Shown here: positions 6,442-13,706 of the stretch, piece after piece
Numbering within the stretch: position 1 is the stretch's first letter
Layout of the letters: each line of letters begins with the position of its first letter
DNA from: Terrirubrum sp051646285
Lineage (GTDB): Bacteria; Pseudomonadota; Alphaproteobacteria; Rhizobiales; Beijerinckiaceae
Direction: 5' to 3'
Length of the DNA: 22,600 nt
NCBI GenBank assembly: GCA_051646285.1
Contig: JBOFCU010000335.1
Location: 1 to 22,600, forward strand
The notes under the pieces: generated by a model
Database searches by the model: none
What the model was told of the DNA's origin: nothing
The model's input: the letters and a program-made list of their open reading frames with translations, nothing else
Position numbers and translations under genes: made by a program

Positions 6442-8337
6442 TCAGGCTTTCGGCATGGAAATCGGGCGCGCCAGACGTGCCTGCGCTGAAAGCCGGATGC
6501 CCGCATTGGCAGCGCCATAACCCATATATCCATCGCGCTGCACGATCTCGAAAAAGAAGCCGCCATCCAGCGTTGTCGTATAGGCCTGATGAAAGACGCC
6601 ATGTGCATCGCGATCATAGAGAATATTGAGCGCCTTCAATGCGTCGATCGTTGCCGGGTCCAGATCCGTGCGCGATTCCAGATCATCATAATAATTTTCC
6701 GGGATAGGCAGAATTTCCATGCCATGCGCACGCATATGCGCCACGGTCTTGCGAATATCTGTGGTGCGCAGCGCGATATGCTGGACGCCGGAGCCGAAAA
6801 AATCCGTGACAAAGCGAGCAGACAGCGTGCGGTGGCTTTGCGAGCCGTTGAGAACAAGCCGCAGCCCATGTGTCGGCGTATCAATGCCGCTCTCGATCAC
6901 CTGGCTTTGCACTACCCCGCCGGGGTCCATCACGGCCTGGCTGGTTGTTTTGCTGGCATCGAACAGGGATGTGTAAAACAGCAGCCATGTCAGCATTTCT
7001 TCATATTGCATCGATTGCGAGATATGATCGATATGGGTCAGGCCTGCATCCGTGGCTGGCGCATGTGTTGGCTTGAAATCAATCTCCGACCAGCGGCCAA
7101 GGGCTGATTTCTTGTCGACAAAATAAACCAGACTGCCGCCAAGCCCGCGCACGGCCGGTATATCAATTTCATTGGGGCCGACCGCGCCACTATAGGGCAC
7201 ATCACGCAAGGCTTGGGCGCGCGCAATGGTTGCCTGTGCATCAGCGACATTGAGTGCCATGGCGCAGACGGATGTGCCATGGTTGATTTGATAGCTGTGC
7301 GCAAAACCATCCTTGTCACTGTTGACAACAATGCGAATATCGCCCTGCCGCCACAGCGCGACATCTTTCGTGCGGTGCGTGCCGGCTTGTGAAAATCCCA
7401 ATGCTGTCAGCATGGTTTCAAATTGTGCACGGTCATGGTCAGCAACCGTGAATTCGATGAATTCAACAGCTGCAACGGCCTGTGGCGCAGGCATTGCTGC
7501 CGTGCCCGGCAAACGATTTCCGCGCCGCTGCGCAGCCTGATCCATCAGCCAGATCAGCGAACGGTGGCCGTCAAGCGCAACCGAGCGGGCTGAGCCGGCC
7601 CGAAAGCGATCATTAAAAATCTCTAGTGAGATATACCCATCATATCCCGTGCTCGCGAGCACATCCATGAAGCTTGCCAGATCAAACTCGCCTTGTCCCG
7701 GCATGCAGCGCCAATGCCGCCCCCATGAGAGATAATCCATTTGCAAAAGCGGCGCATCTGCAAGCTGGACAAAGAATATTTTTTCATGGGGAATAACGCT
7801 GATTGGCGACAAATCAATGCCGCGCGCCATGATGTGAAACGTGTCGAGAATAATGCCGACATTGTCGCGATTGGCCCGGCGCACAATTTCCCAGGAATCG
7901 CGGTAATCAAAAACATGGCGTCCCCACGCCAGCGCTTCATAACCAACCCGCATGCCGCGCTTGGCCGCACGTTCGCCCAACTCCGCAAAATCGGCAGCCA
8001 GACGGCTGATGCCGCCCTGCGAATCCGGTGCGGCATTGCTGCACACAAAAAGCAGGTCAGTGCCCAACTCCTGCAATAGATCGAATTTCCGTTCGGCGCG
8101 GTCAAATGTGCGTTGCCGGCGCGTGTCAGGCATGCCTTCAAAGTCGCGGAAGGGCTGACAGGTGACAATCGTCAACCCAAGATCAGCGCAGATGCGGCGC
8201 ACATCAGCAGGCGAGCCGGGAAAGGCAATCAGATCATTCTCGAAAATTTCAACGGCCTTGAAGCCGGCTGCGGCAATGGCTTCCAGTTTTTCCTGGAGGT
8301 TGCCGGAGACGCAGACCGTGGCGATTGATGTTTTCAT
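6442..8337 (-). CDS. quiC: 3-dehydroshikimate dehydratase, fused to HPPD-like domain
   Basis: The 631-residue protein has two parts. Residues 1 to about 270 form a TIM barrel whose metal ligands fall at E134 (VGYEALAWG), D165 with H168 (LDTFH), Q191 (VQLAD) and E239 (SLEIFND), the ligand pattern known for bacterial QuiC-type dehydratases. Residues about 290-610 are a 4-hydroxyphenylpyruvate dioxygenase-like vicinal-oxygen-chelate domain that keeps a plausible H438 (IDHIS), H520 (VQHIAL), E597 (FFEIV) metal triad. The length matches the fused Pseudomonas-type enzyme. It dehydrates 3-dehydroshikimate to protocatechuate, feeding the beta-ketoadipate pathway; the reaction is cytoplasmic. The ATG has a good GAGGA site seven bases upstream. 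No quinate/shikimate dehydrogenase or pca genes are in view. Generic annotation would call it sugar phosphate isomerase/HPPD. Confidence 0.88.
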   Translation of the reverse strand: MKTSIATVCVSGNLQEKLEAIAAAGFKAVEIFENDLIAFPGSPADVRRICADLGLTIVTCQPFRDFEGMPDTRRQRTFDRAERKFDLLQELGTDLLFVCSNAAPDSQGGISRLAADFAELGERAAKRGMRVGYEALAWGRHVFDYRDSWEIVRRANRDNVGIILDTFHIMARGIDLSPISVIPHEKIFFVQLADAPLLQMDYLSWGRHWRCMPGQGEFDLASFMDVLASTGYDGYISLEIFNDRFRAGSARSVALDGHRSLIWLMDQAAQRRGNRLPGTAAMPAPQAVAAVEFIEFTVADHDRAQFETMLTALGFSQAGTHRTKDVALWRQGDIRIVVNSDKDGFAHSYQINHGTSVCAMALNVADAQATIARAQALRDVPYSGAVGPNEIDIPAVRGLGGSLVYFVDKKSALGRWSEIDFKPTHAPATDAGLTHIDHISQSMQYEEMLTWLLFYTSLFDASKTTSQAVMDPGGVVQSQVIESGIDTPTHGLRLVLNGSQSHRTLSARFVTDFFGSGVQHIALRTTDIRKTVAHMRAHGMEILPIPENYYDDLESRTDLDPATIDALKALNILYDRDAHGVFHQAYTTTLDGGFFFEIVQRDGYMGYGAANAGIRLSAQARLARPISMPKA

Positions 8338-8385
8338 GATGTCCTCATCGCGGGTCTATCCGCCTTCGCCTGTTTATCACGCCGT

Positions 8386-8418
8386 TGCAGGGCGCAAAGC
8401 GCCCTGCATGCTTTGCGC
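8386..8418. promoter_or_regulatory. Two overlapping, mutually exclusive hairpins upstream of quiC
   Basis: Hairpin A is TGCAGGGCGC / GCGCCCTGCA (8386-8395 with 8399-8408), a perfect 10-bp stem around AAA. Hairpin B is GCGCAAAGC / GCTTTGCGC (8392-8400 with 8410-8418), a perfect 9-bp stem around nine bases. They share 8392-8400, so a transcript can form only one at a time. On the - strand they would lie about 50-80 bases before the quiC start, in its leader or promoter. No U-tract follows, so a simple terminator is unlikely. Either a switchable leader or overlapping dyad operators for a repressor would fit. Confidence 0.45.
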
Positions 8419-8502
8419 AGATCGTGTTGCCAAAAGTTCCGCAAGGACGTGCGTGTTTTCGGCAACGGCCATGCCACACAAGCGCCCGTCTCGCAAGCAA
8501 TG

Positions 8503-8519
8503 CTGGAATTGCATTCCAG
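8503..8519. repeat. Perfect inverted repeat, possible operator
   Basis: CTGGAAT-TGC-ATTCCAG is a perfect 7-bp dyad with a 3-base centre, in the middle of the divergent quiC/transglutaminase intergenic region. Its 17-bp size suits a dimeric regulator, but no regulator gene is nearby and it may be chance. Confidence 0.3.
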
Positions 8520-8755
8520 TTTCTGGCGTCCATGATGGCAGCATTTGCAAAACGCCACGCGGCGGGGTGTAACAGGGCGGCGAGGCCATACATCGCCTTG
8601 ATTGTCCTGCAAGGCTGGCCATCATGTCTAAAATAGAGGCATATGCATCGGCTATCTCATGCAACATCTCCGTTCGGAATGTGTTGTAATGGTTCAGGCT
8701 CTGCATCCGGCAAGGACAGTGGCGGCTCATTTTGGCCGCGCGCAACGATTGGCTC

Positions 8756-9679
8756 ATGACGCTACTTAAAGTTCAGCACGTCACGACATATGCATATCGC
8801 AACGCGGTCACGCTGGGTGATCATCGCATGATGCTGCGGCCACGCTCGAGCTATGACCAGCGCCTGCTCAGCATGTCATTGAAAATTGATCCTGAACCAG
8901 CCCGTATGCGCTGGATCCATGACGCATTCGACAATGCTGTCATGCTCGCCTCTTTCGACAGTGTCACAAAACATCTGCGCGTCGAAAGTGAAGTTGTTCT
9001 CGAACACACGCCCACCGGCGGCCCGGAATTTGAAATTGAGGAGAAGGCACGCACCTATCCCTTCACCTATGATTTTGAGGAAATTCCGGATCTCGCGCGC
9101 TCGATTGAGCGGAATTATCGCGATCAGAATGGCGATCTTGATCAGTGGGTGCGCAAATTCCTAAAACCTGACCGCCCGACAGAAACAGGCCAGCTTTTGA
9201 TGACCTTAACCTACGCGATCAAGGAAGGATTTTCCTACGAGCGGCGCGATGAACCGGGTGTGCAATCACCGCTCTATACATTGTCGCGCCGCAAAGGCAG
9301 CTGCCGCGATTTTGCGGTGCTTATGATGGAAGCGGCCCGTGCGCTTGGCTTGGCTGCCCGCTTTGTATCAGGATATTTATATGTGCCTGATCGTGATCAG
9401 GGTGAGCGCTATCTGGGTGGCGGTTCAACCCACGCCTGGTGTCAGGTTTATTTACCGGGTGCAGGCTGGGTGCAGTTCGACCCCACGAATGGCATTGTGG
9501 GCAGCCGTGATCTTGTGCGTGTCGCTGTCGCACGCAATGCCAATCAGGCCATTCCGCTTTCGGGCCTGTATTATGGCAAACGCGATGACGAGGACGGAAT
9601 GCACGTGACCGTGAATGTCAATCAGATATCCGCTGCTGAAGTGCCGCCAATGGAACCGATGGCTGGTATAGCACGTTAA
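8756..9679 (+). CDS. Transglutaminase-like cysteine peptidase family protein
   Basis: From the ATG at 8756 the protein has 307 residues. Residues 1 to about 85 match the bacterial transglutaminase N-terminal beta domain, starting with the typical LKVQHVTTYAYRNAV and HRMMLRPR. The transglutaminase core follows with the full triad: C183 in KGSCRDFA, H226 in STHAWCQV and D242 in WVQFDPTNG. There is no signal peptide, so it is probably cytoplasmic. Known relatives are peptidases or amidases; the substrate is not predictable. A TTG at 8732 in frame would add eight residues, but conservation begins at the ATG. Its ribosome site is weak. A second transglutaminase-like gene starts 32 bases after its stop, so the two are likely co-transcribed. 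Confidence 0.85.
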   Translation: MTLLKVQHVTTYAYRNAVTLGDHRMMLRPRSSYDQRLLSMSLKIDPEPARMRWIHDAFDNAVMLASFDSVTKHLRVESEVVLEHTPTGGPEFEIEEKARTYPFTYDFEEIPDLARSIERNYRDQNGDLDQWVRKFLKPDRPTETGQLLMTLTYAIKEGFSYERRDEPGVQSPLYTLSRRKGSCRDFAVLMMEAARALGLAARFVSGYLYVPDRDQGERYLGGGSTHAWCQVYLPGAGWVQFDPTNGIVGSRDLVRVAVARNANQAIPLSGLYYGKRDDEDGMHVTVNVNQISAAEVPPMEPMAGIAR

Positions 9680-9711
9680 AACAAATGGGCCATTTGCCCG
9701 GAGAACCATCG

Positions 9712-10521
9712 ATGCTGATACGCTGTGGCTATAATATCTCTTTTGACTGCCCTGCGCAGACATCCATGCTGCTGTTGCTGAATGTTCACCCGTCACGCAG
9801 CGAAGATTTGCGTGCGCCGGATGTCATCAAAACAAAGCCGGATATTCCGTTATCATCCTATCACGATGCTTTCGGGAATATTGTGACACGCGCGGAAATT
9901 CCGCCCGGAGAAATTACGTTTTATAACGATTTTACGGTTTATGATTCCGGCGAGCTTGATGAGCGGCCGATGGATACGCCGCTGACGCCTGTGTCGCAGC
10001 TTCCGAACGACACATTGTTGTTTCTGATCGCGAGCCGCTATTGTGACAGCGATAATGTGTCGAACTTTGCCTGGTCGAAATTTGCCAACCTCGGTTCGGG
10101 CCGGCGCACGGTTGAGGCCATCGTGCAGTTCGCGCATGATCACATCACCTTCAGCTATGCAGATGCGCGGCCCACCCGCACAGCCAGCGATGCGTTGCGC
10201 GAAAGGATTGGTGTGTGCCGGGATTATTCGCATCTGGCCATCAGCTTGTGCCGCGCCATGAACATACCAGCCCGCTACGCCACCGGCTATCTTGGTGATA
10301 TTGGGGTGCCGCCTGATGGGCTGCCGATGGATTTTTCGGCGTGGTTCGAGGTTTTCCTGAACGGCCGCTGGTACACATTCGATGCCCGCCATAACCGTCA
10401 GCGCATTGGACGTATTGTCATGGCGCGGGGGCGGGATGCAGCCGATGCGGCGCTGACCACGTCTTTTGGCATGGCTAACCTCAAGAAATTTGAAGTGACG
10501 ACCTATGAGATGACCGAATAA
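9712..10521 (+). CDS. Transglutaminase-like domain protein with atypical triad
   Basis: The ATG at 9712 has a GGAGA site about eight bases upstream and is preferred to an in-frame ATG at 9685, giving 269 residues. The N-terminal beta domain (about 1-85) starts LIRCGYNISFDCPAQ. The core has C169 in GVCRDYSH and D224 in WYTFDARHN. The position normally holding the catalytic His (H-A-W in the upstream paralogue) is Ser: MDFSAWFEV, S209. H227 in DARHN is nearby but not at the canonical place. Either the family uses another residue or the protein is not a classical thiol hydrolase. It follows its paralogue by 32 bases and probably shares its transcript and substrate class. Confidence 0.82.
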   Translation: MLIRCGYNISFDCPAQTSMLLLLNVHPSRSEDLRAPDVIKTKPDIPLSSYHDAFGNIVTRAEIPPGEITFYNDFTVYDSGELDERPMDTPLTPVSQLPNDTLLFLIASRYCDSDNVSNFAWSKFANLGSGRRTVEAIVQFAHDHITFSYADARPTRTASDALRERIGVCRDYSHLAISLCRAMNIPARYATGYLGDIGVPPDGLPMDFSAWFEVFLNGRWYTFDARHNRQRIGRIVMARGRDAADAALTTSFGMANLKKFEVTTYEMTE

Positions 10522-10605
10522 TGCCAGTTGGCATGACCGCCCCATTGACTTGCTGCCGCAGCCCCGGTTCAACCAGCCGCAGCACAAGCATGGCGGAGCG
10601 CACCC

Positions 10606-10842
10606 GTGAAAACGTTCTTTGTCGAAATCAAATGCAAGCTCGGCAAGACCTATGAGGTTGCCTCACGGCTGGCCGATGCAGAAATCGCCTCGGAGATTTA
10701 CTCTACAGCCGGGCAGTACGACATTCTTGCCAAGTTTCACGTCGATGGCGATGTCGATATTGGCCGTTTTGTCGGCGAAAAGGTGCAGGTCATCCCGGAA
10801 ATTCAGGACACGCACACCATCATTACGTTCCGCGCCTTTTGA
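10606..10842 (+). CDS. Stand-alone Lrp/AsnC ligand-binding (RAM) domain protein
   Basis: The 78-residue protein matches the C-terminal RAM/SAM domain of Lrp/AsnC regulators, with an alternating beta-alpha pattern and the typical GQYDILAKF and IPEIQDTHTII segments. The helix-turn-helix half is absent. Such free domains bind amino acids or small effectors and assemble into dimers and rings, sometimes with full Lrp proteins (family knowledge). It starts with GTG at 10606, preceded by GGAG seven bases upstream, which supports the unusual start. It is 84 bases after the second transglutaminase-like gene on the same strand, so co-transcription is possible but not obvious. No full-length Lrp gene is in the window. 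Confidence 0.85.
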   Translation: MKTFFVEIKCKLGKTYEVASRLADAEIASEIYSTAGQYDILAKFHVDGDVDIGRFVGEKVQVIPEIQDTHTIITFRAF

Positions 10843-10999
10843 GCGGATGGTAAGCGTCATGGCCTGATGAGGCGGTTGCCGCAGGCTGTAAAGTCGCCTT
10901 CTCTTGGTATTCTCCCTTGGCATAGCCGGTTAACGGTGTTCTATTCGCTCCAAGTGTCCGCGCAGGACTGCCCTGGCGCGGATGAGGAGACCGACGCCG

Positions 11000-12127
11000 A
11001 TGACGGCGCCGCCTGGTGCAAAAGACGAAATGGATCGCGTAGCGCAACAGCCGCGATCGGATCATCGCCCGCAGGAGATGCAGCGCGATAACAGCATTCA
11101 TGTGCCGCAGGGCCAGAATTTTGATAGTCGTCCGGCTCGCCCGCCCATCTATGCTGCCCTCGATTTGGGCACCAACAATTGCCGTCTGCTGGTGGCAACG
11201 CCGACTGCGAATGGGTTCCGCGTCATCGACGCCTTTTCTCGCATTGTCCGTCTCGGCGAGGGGCTGGCGGCTACCAACCGCCTGAGTGAAGCTGCCATCC
11301 GCCGCACCATCGAGGCCTTGCGCATCTGCCGTGGCAAAATGAAGGCGCGCGGTGTCACCCGCACGCGCATGATCGCTACGCAGGCCTGCCGCGCTGCCGA
11401 GAACGGCGTGAAGTTCATTGATCGCGTGCGGTATGAAATCGGCTTGCGGCTCGATATTGTGGACCAGCAGACCGAGGCGCAACTGGCGGCTGCCGGCTGC
11501 GCCGCTCTGGCTGACGGCAGGGCCGAAGGTGTGGTGCTGTTTGATATTGGCGGCGGTTCGTCAGAAATCGTCTGGCTGAATGGCCCGTCAACGGGGCGGG
11601 ATGTGCAGAATCGCATCCGCCAATGGGCCTCCCTGCCGATCGGTGTGGTGACGCTGGCGGAGCGTTATGGCGGCCAAACCGTTGATAGTGAGAGCTTTGA
11701 AGCGATGGTGCGTGAGGTTGAGTGCCAATTGGCGGTCTTCCGCACCAGCGTTGAAGGGGTCAACCGCTGCGCATCCTTCCATCTACTGGGGACGTCCGGC
11801 ACGGTGACGACCATTGCCGGCGTGCATCTGGGGCTGGCGCGCTATGACCGCCGCAAGGTCGATGGCCTCTGGATGAGTGATGGCGACGTGGATTCGGTGA
11901 TGACGCGCCTGCGGTCCATGTCGTATGACGAGCGGGCGGCCAATGCCTGCATTGGGCGTGACAGGGCGGATCTTGTGCTGGCAGGGTGCGCTATTCTGGA
12001 AGCCATCCGCCGTGCTTTTCCAAGTCCGCGTCTGCGGATTGCGGATCGGGGCCTGCGTGAGGGGCTGCTGACCCAAATGATGAATCAGGACCGTGTCTGG
12101 GAAAAACCCGGCACGTGGGAGACATAA
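11000..12127 (+). CDS. Ppx/GppA family phosphatase (exopolyphosphatase-like)
   Basis: The 375-residue protein has an actin-like fold. The first phosphate loop is ALDLGTNNCRLL at about residues 53-64, then RMIATQACRAA, the second nucleotide/phosphate motif LFDIGGGSSEIVW, and GTSGTVTTIAG. It lacks the C-terminal HD-like and extra domains of the 513-residue E. coli Ppx, as is usual for the short alphaproteobacterial form. The first 48 residues are a polar Gln/Pro/Arg-rich extension before the fold. The ATG at 11000 sits ten bases after GAGGAG. An ATG at 10982 overlaps that site and is less likely. Role: hydrolysis of polyphosphate and/or pppGpp; which one is not visible. It is followed three bases later by rlmE. 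Confidence 0.88.
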   Translation: MTAPPGAKDEMDRVAQQPRSDHRPQEMQRDNSIHVPQGQNFDSRPARPPIYAALDLGTNNCRLLVATPTANGFRVIDAFSRIVRLGEGLAATNRLSEAAIRRTIEALRICRGKMKARGVTRTRMIATQACRAAENGVKFIDRVRYEIGLRLDIVDQQTEAQLAAAGCAALADGRAEGVVLFDIGGGSSEIVWLNGPSTGRDVQNRIRQWASLPIGVVTLAERYGGQTVDSESFEAMVREVECQLAVFRTSVEGVNRCASFHLLGTSGTVTTIAGVHLGLARYDRRKVDGLWMSDGDVDSVMTRLRSMSYDERAANACIGRDRADLVLAGCAILEAIRRAFPSPRLRIADRGLREGLLTQMMNQDRVWEKPGTWET

Positions 12128-12130
12128 GTT

Positions 12131-12937
12131 TTGCCGAAGAAACCGACCGGCGGTGAGCGCCATATGGCGGTGCGCCTGAAAACAGCGCACAAGCGCACGC
12201 TCTCGCAACAGAAATGGCTTGAGCGGCAGTTGAATGACCCGTTTGTCGCCCGCGCCAAGGCGGAAGGTTTCCGGTCGCGCGCGGCGTTCAAATTGCAGGA
12301 AATCGACGATAAATATAAACTGCTCAAGCCGGGCCAGCGCATTGTCGATCTGGGAGCAGCGCCGGGCGGCTGGGCGCAGATTGCTGCCAGAAAAACCGGC
12401 AGTGACAAACTGCCGGATGCCTCCAAGATGCCAGACAGCAACGGCGAGCCGGACGGGGATGATGCGCCGGCTGCACCTGCTGATGCCCCCGTCAAACGCG
12501 CCGGTGCTTCGCGCAATCGCGGCGTTGTCGTCGGCATTGATCTGCTGGCGATCGAACCTATACCCGGCGTCGATTTTATTCAGCTTGATTTTACGCTTGA
12601 TGAGGCACCGGGCATTCTCAAGACAATGCTGGGCGGCAAGGCGGATGGTGTGCTGTCCGACATGGCCGCCAACACCACGGGCCACAAGCAGACAGACCAT
12701 TTGCGCATTATCGGCTTGACGGAAATGGCGGTGGAATTTGCGTCCGAGGTGCTAAAGCCAGGCGGATTTTTTCTCACCAAGCTGTTTCAGGGAGGCGAGA
12801 CCGGCACGTTGATCGCACAATTGAAACGCGATTTTGCCAAGGTGCTGCATGTGAAGCCGGCCGCCAGCCGGGCGGATTCGTCAGAATTATATGTGCTGGC
12901 GACAGGGTTCAGGGGCAATAAAAATAATGACGCATAA
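12131..12937 (+). CDS. rlmE: 23S rRNA (uridine-2'-O)-methyltransferase RlmE
   Basis: The protein is an RrmJ-type methyltransferase: SAM motif VDLGAAPGGW at 72-81, and the catalytic set K54 (AAFKL), D177 (LSDMA), K217 (LTKLF) and E252 (SSELY). It methylates the 2'-O of the A-loop uridine in the large subunit. E. coli RlmE has 209 residues; this one has 268. Most of the extra length is an N-terminal extension plus an acidic Ala/Pro/Asp-rich insertion at about 88-130, between motif I and the next strand. I chose the TTG at 12131 because GGGAG lies nine bases upstream; an ATG at 12164 would also keep the fold. It is linked to the phosphatase gene before it and overlaps the HAD gene after it. Confidence 0.92.
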   Translation: MPKKPTGGERHMAVRLKTAHKRTLSQQKWLERQLNDPFVARAKAEGFRSRAAFKLQEIDDKYKLLKPGQRIVDLGAAPGGWAQIAARKTGSDKLPDASKMPDSNGEPDGDDAPAAPADAPVKRAGASRNRGVVVGIDLLAIEPIPGVDFIQLDFTLDEAPGILKTMLGGKADGVLSDMAANTTGHKQTDHLRIIGLTEMAVEFASEVLKPGGFFLTKLFQGGETGTLIAQLKRDFAKVLHVKPAASRADSSELYVLATGFRGNKNNDA

Positions 12938-13589
12938 GGCGCATCTTCTCGTCGATCTCGATGGCACGATCACCGACCCGGCGCGCGGTATTATCGGCTC
13001 TGCGCAATTCGCGTTGAAAACACTGGGGCTGCCTGTCCCTGCGCTGAAGGACATGGAGTGGATTATCGGCCCGCCGCTGCGGATCGTGTTTCCCAAACTC
13101 GGTGTCGCCGCGCCTGATGTGGAAAAAGCGGTGGCGCTCTACCGCGACAATTACAATGCTGGCGCCATGTTCGATGCCAGCATTCATGAGGGGCTTGAAG
13201 CCGCATTGCGGTCTTTGAAAATTATCGGTCACCGGCTGTTCGTGGCGACCTCCAAGCCGCACCCGTTTGCGCGCCGCATCATCGCACATTTCGGACTTGC
13301 CGATATATTCGAGGCGATTCACGGCGCGGAGCTTGATGGCCGCAACGATTCCAAGCGTGATCTCATCGCCCATATTCTCAAGACCCATGGCCTCAAGGCG
13401 GCTGACTGCCTGATGGTGGGTGATACGCCCTATGACGTGGAAGGCGCACGCGCGAATGGCATTCGCACCATTGGCGTGACATGGGGCTTTGGCGCGGAGG
13501 CTTTGGCGGCATCAGATCCGGCTGCCATCATCACCAGTGCCGATGATTTGCTTGCAGCGGTGGAAACGCTGGGCCGCACTGCAACATAG
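12927..13589 (+). CDS. HAD family hydrolase (phosphoglycolate phosphatase-like)
   Basis: The 220-residue HAD phosphatase has the nucleophile and acid/base pair D10-L-D12 in LVDLDGTITD, motif II at VATSKPHP (about 107-113), K144 in DSKRD for motif III, and motif IV GDTPYD at 165-170. A C1-type helical cap (about residues 15-85) places it with Gph/PPase-like enzymes, which remove phosphate from small metabolites such as phosphoglycolate or pyrophosphate. The exact substrate is not clear. The ATG at 12927 overlaps the end of rlmE by 11 bases. An in-frame GTG at 12891 would extend further into rlmE and lacks conservation. It is the last gene of the phosphatase-rlmE-HAD unit; a 117-bp gap follows before guaB. 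Confidence 0.85.
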   Translation: MTHKAHLLVDLDGTITDPARGIIGSAQFALKTLGLPVPALKDMEWIIGPPLRIVFPKLGVAAPDVEKAVALYRDNYNAGAMFDASIHEGLEAALRSLKIIGHRLFVATSKPHPFARRIIAHFGLADIFEAIHGAELDGRNDSKRDLIAHILKTHGLKAADCLMVGDTPYDVEGARANGIRTIGVTWGFGAEALAASDPAAIITSADDLLAAVETLGRTAT

Positions 13590-13706
13590 TGCTTTCACCC
13601 CAACGGAAGCCGTGCTAGCCGCAATCGCCAACAGTTAAAGGGCCAATGCGAGTCATCGCTGCCGGCCTGTCCCGATGCGCGGCATGCAGGCCGCAAGGAG
13701 TTGGCC

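Larger units (their letters stand above)
8338..8755. other. 418-bp gene-free divergent intergenic region
   Basis: This stretch separates quiC (-) from the first transglutaminase-like gene (+) and must hold their divergent promoters. I see no convincing gene. A - strand frame across it has an atypical Cys/Met/Pro-rich composition and no ribosome site. The notable contents are the overlapping hairpins at 8386-8418 and the palindrome at 8503-8519, listed separately. I could not pick a -35/-10 pair with confidence. Confidence 0.6.

Noticed and set aside
6220..8755. CRISPR array, insertion sequence or integrase near the tRNA
   Set aside because: No spaced repeats, terminal inverted repeats or transposase/integrase frames were found here or elsewhere in the window.
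8377..8757. 126-codon frame on the - strand ending 39 bases before quiC
   Set aside because: Composition is odd (many Cys, Met and Pro), no family is recognisable, no usable ribosome site precedes any ATG, and the frame runs through the hairpins and into the transglutaminase start.
9853..10587. 244-codon frame on the - strand
   Set aside because: It is antisense to the second transglutaminase-like gene, with no motif or ribosome site.
11783..12700. 305-codon frame on the - strand
   Set aside because: It lies opposite the phosphatase and rlmE genes, whose motifs are intact. The translation is rich in Arg/His/Gln, as expected for an antisense frame of GC-rich coding DNA.
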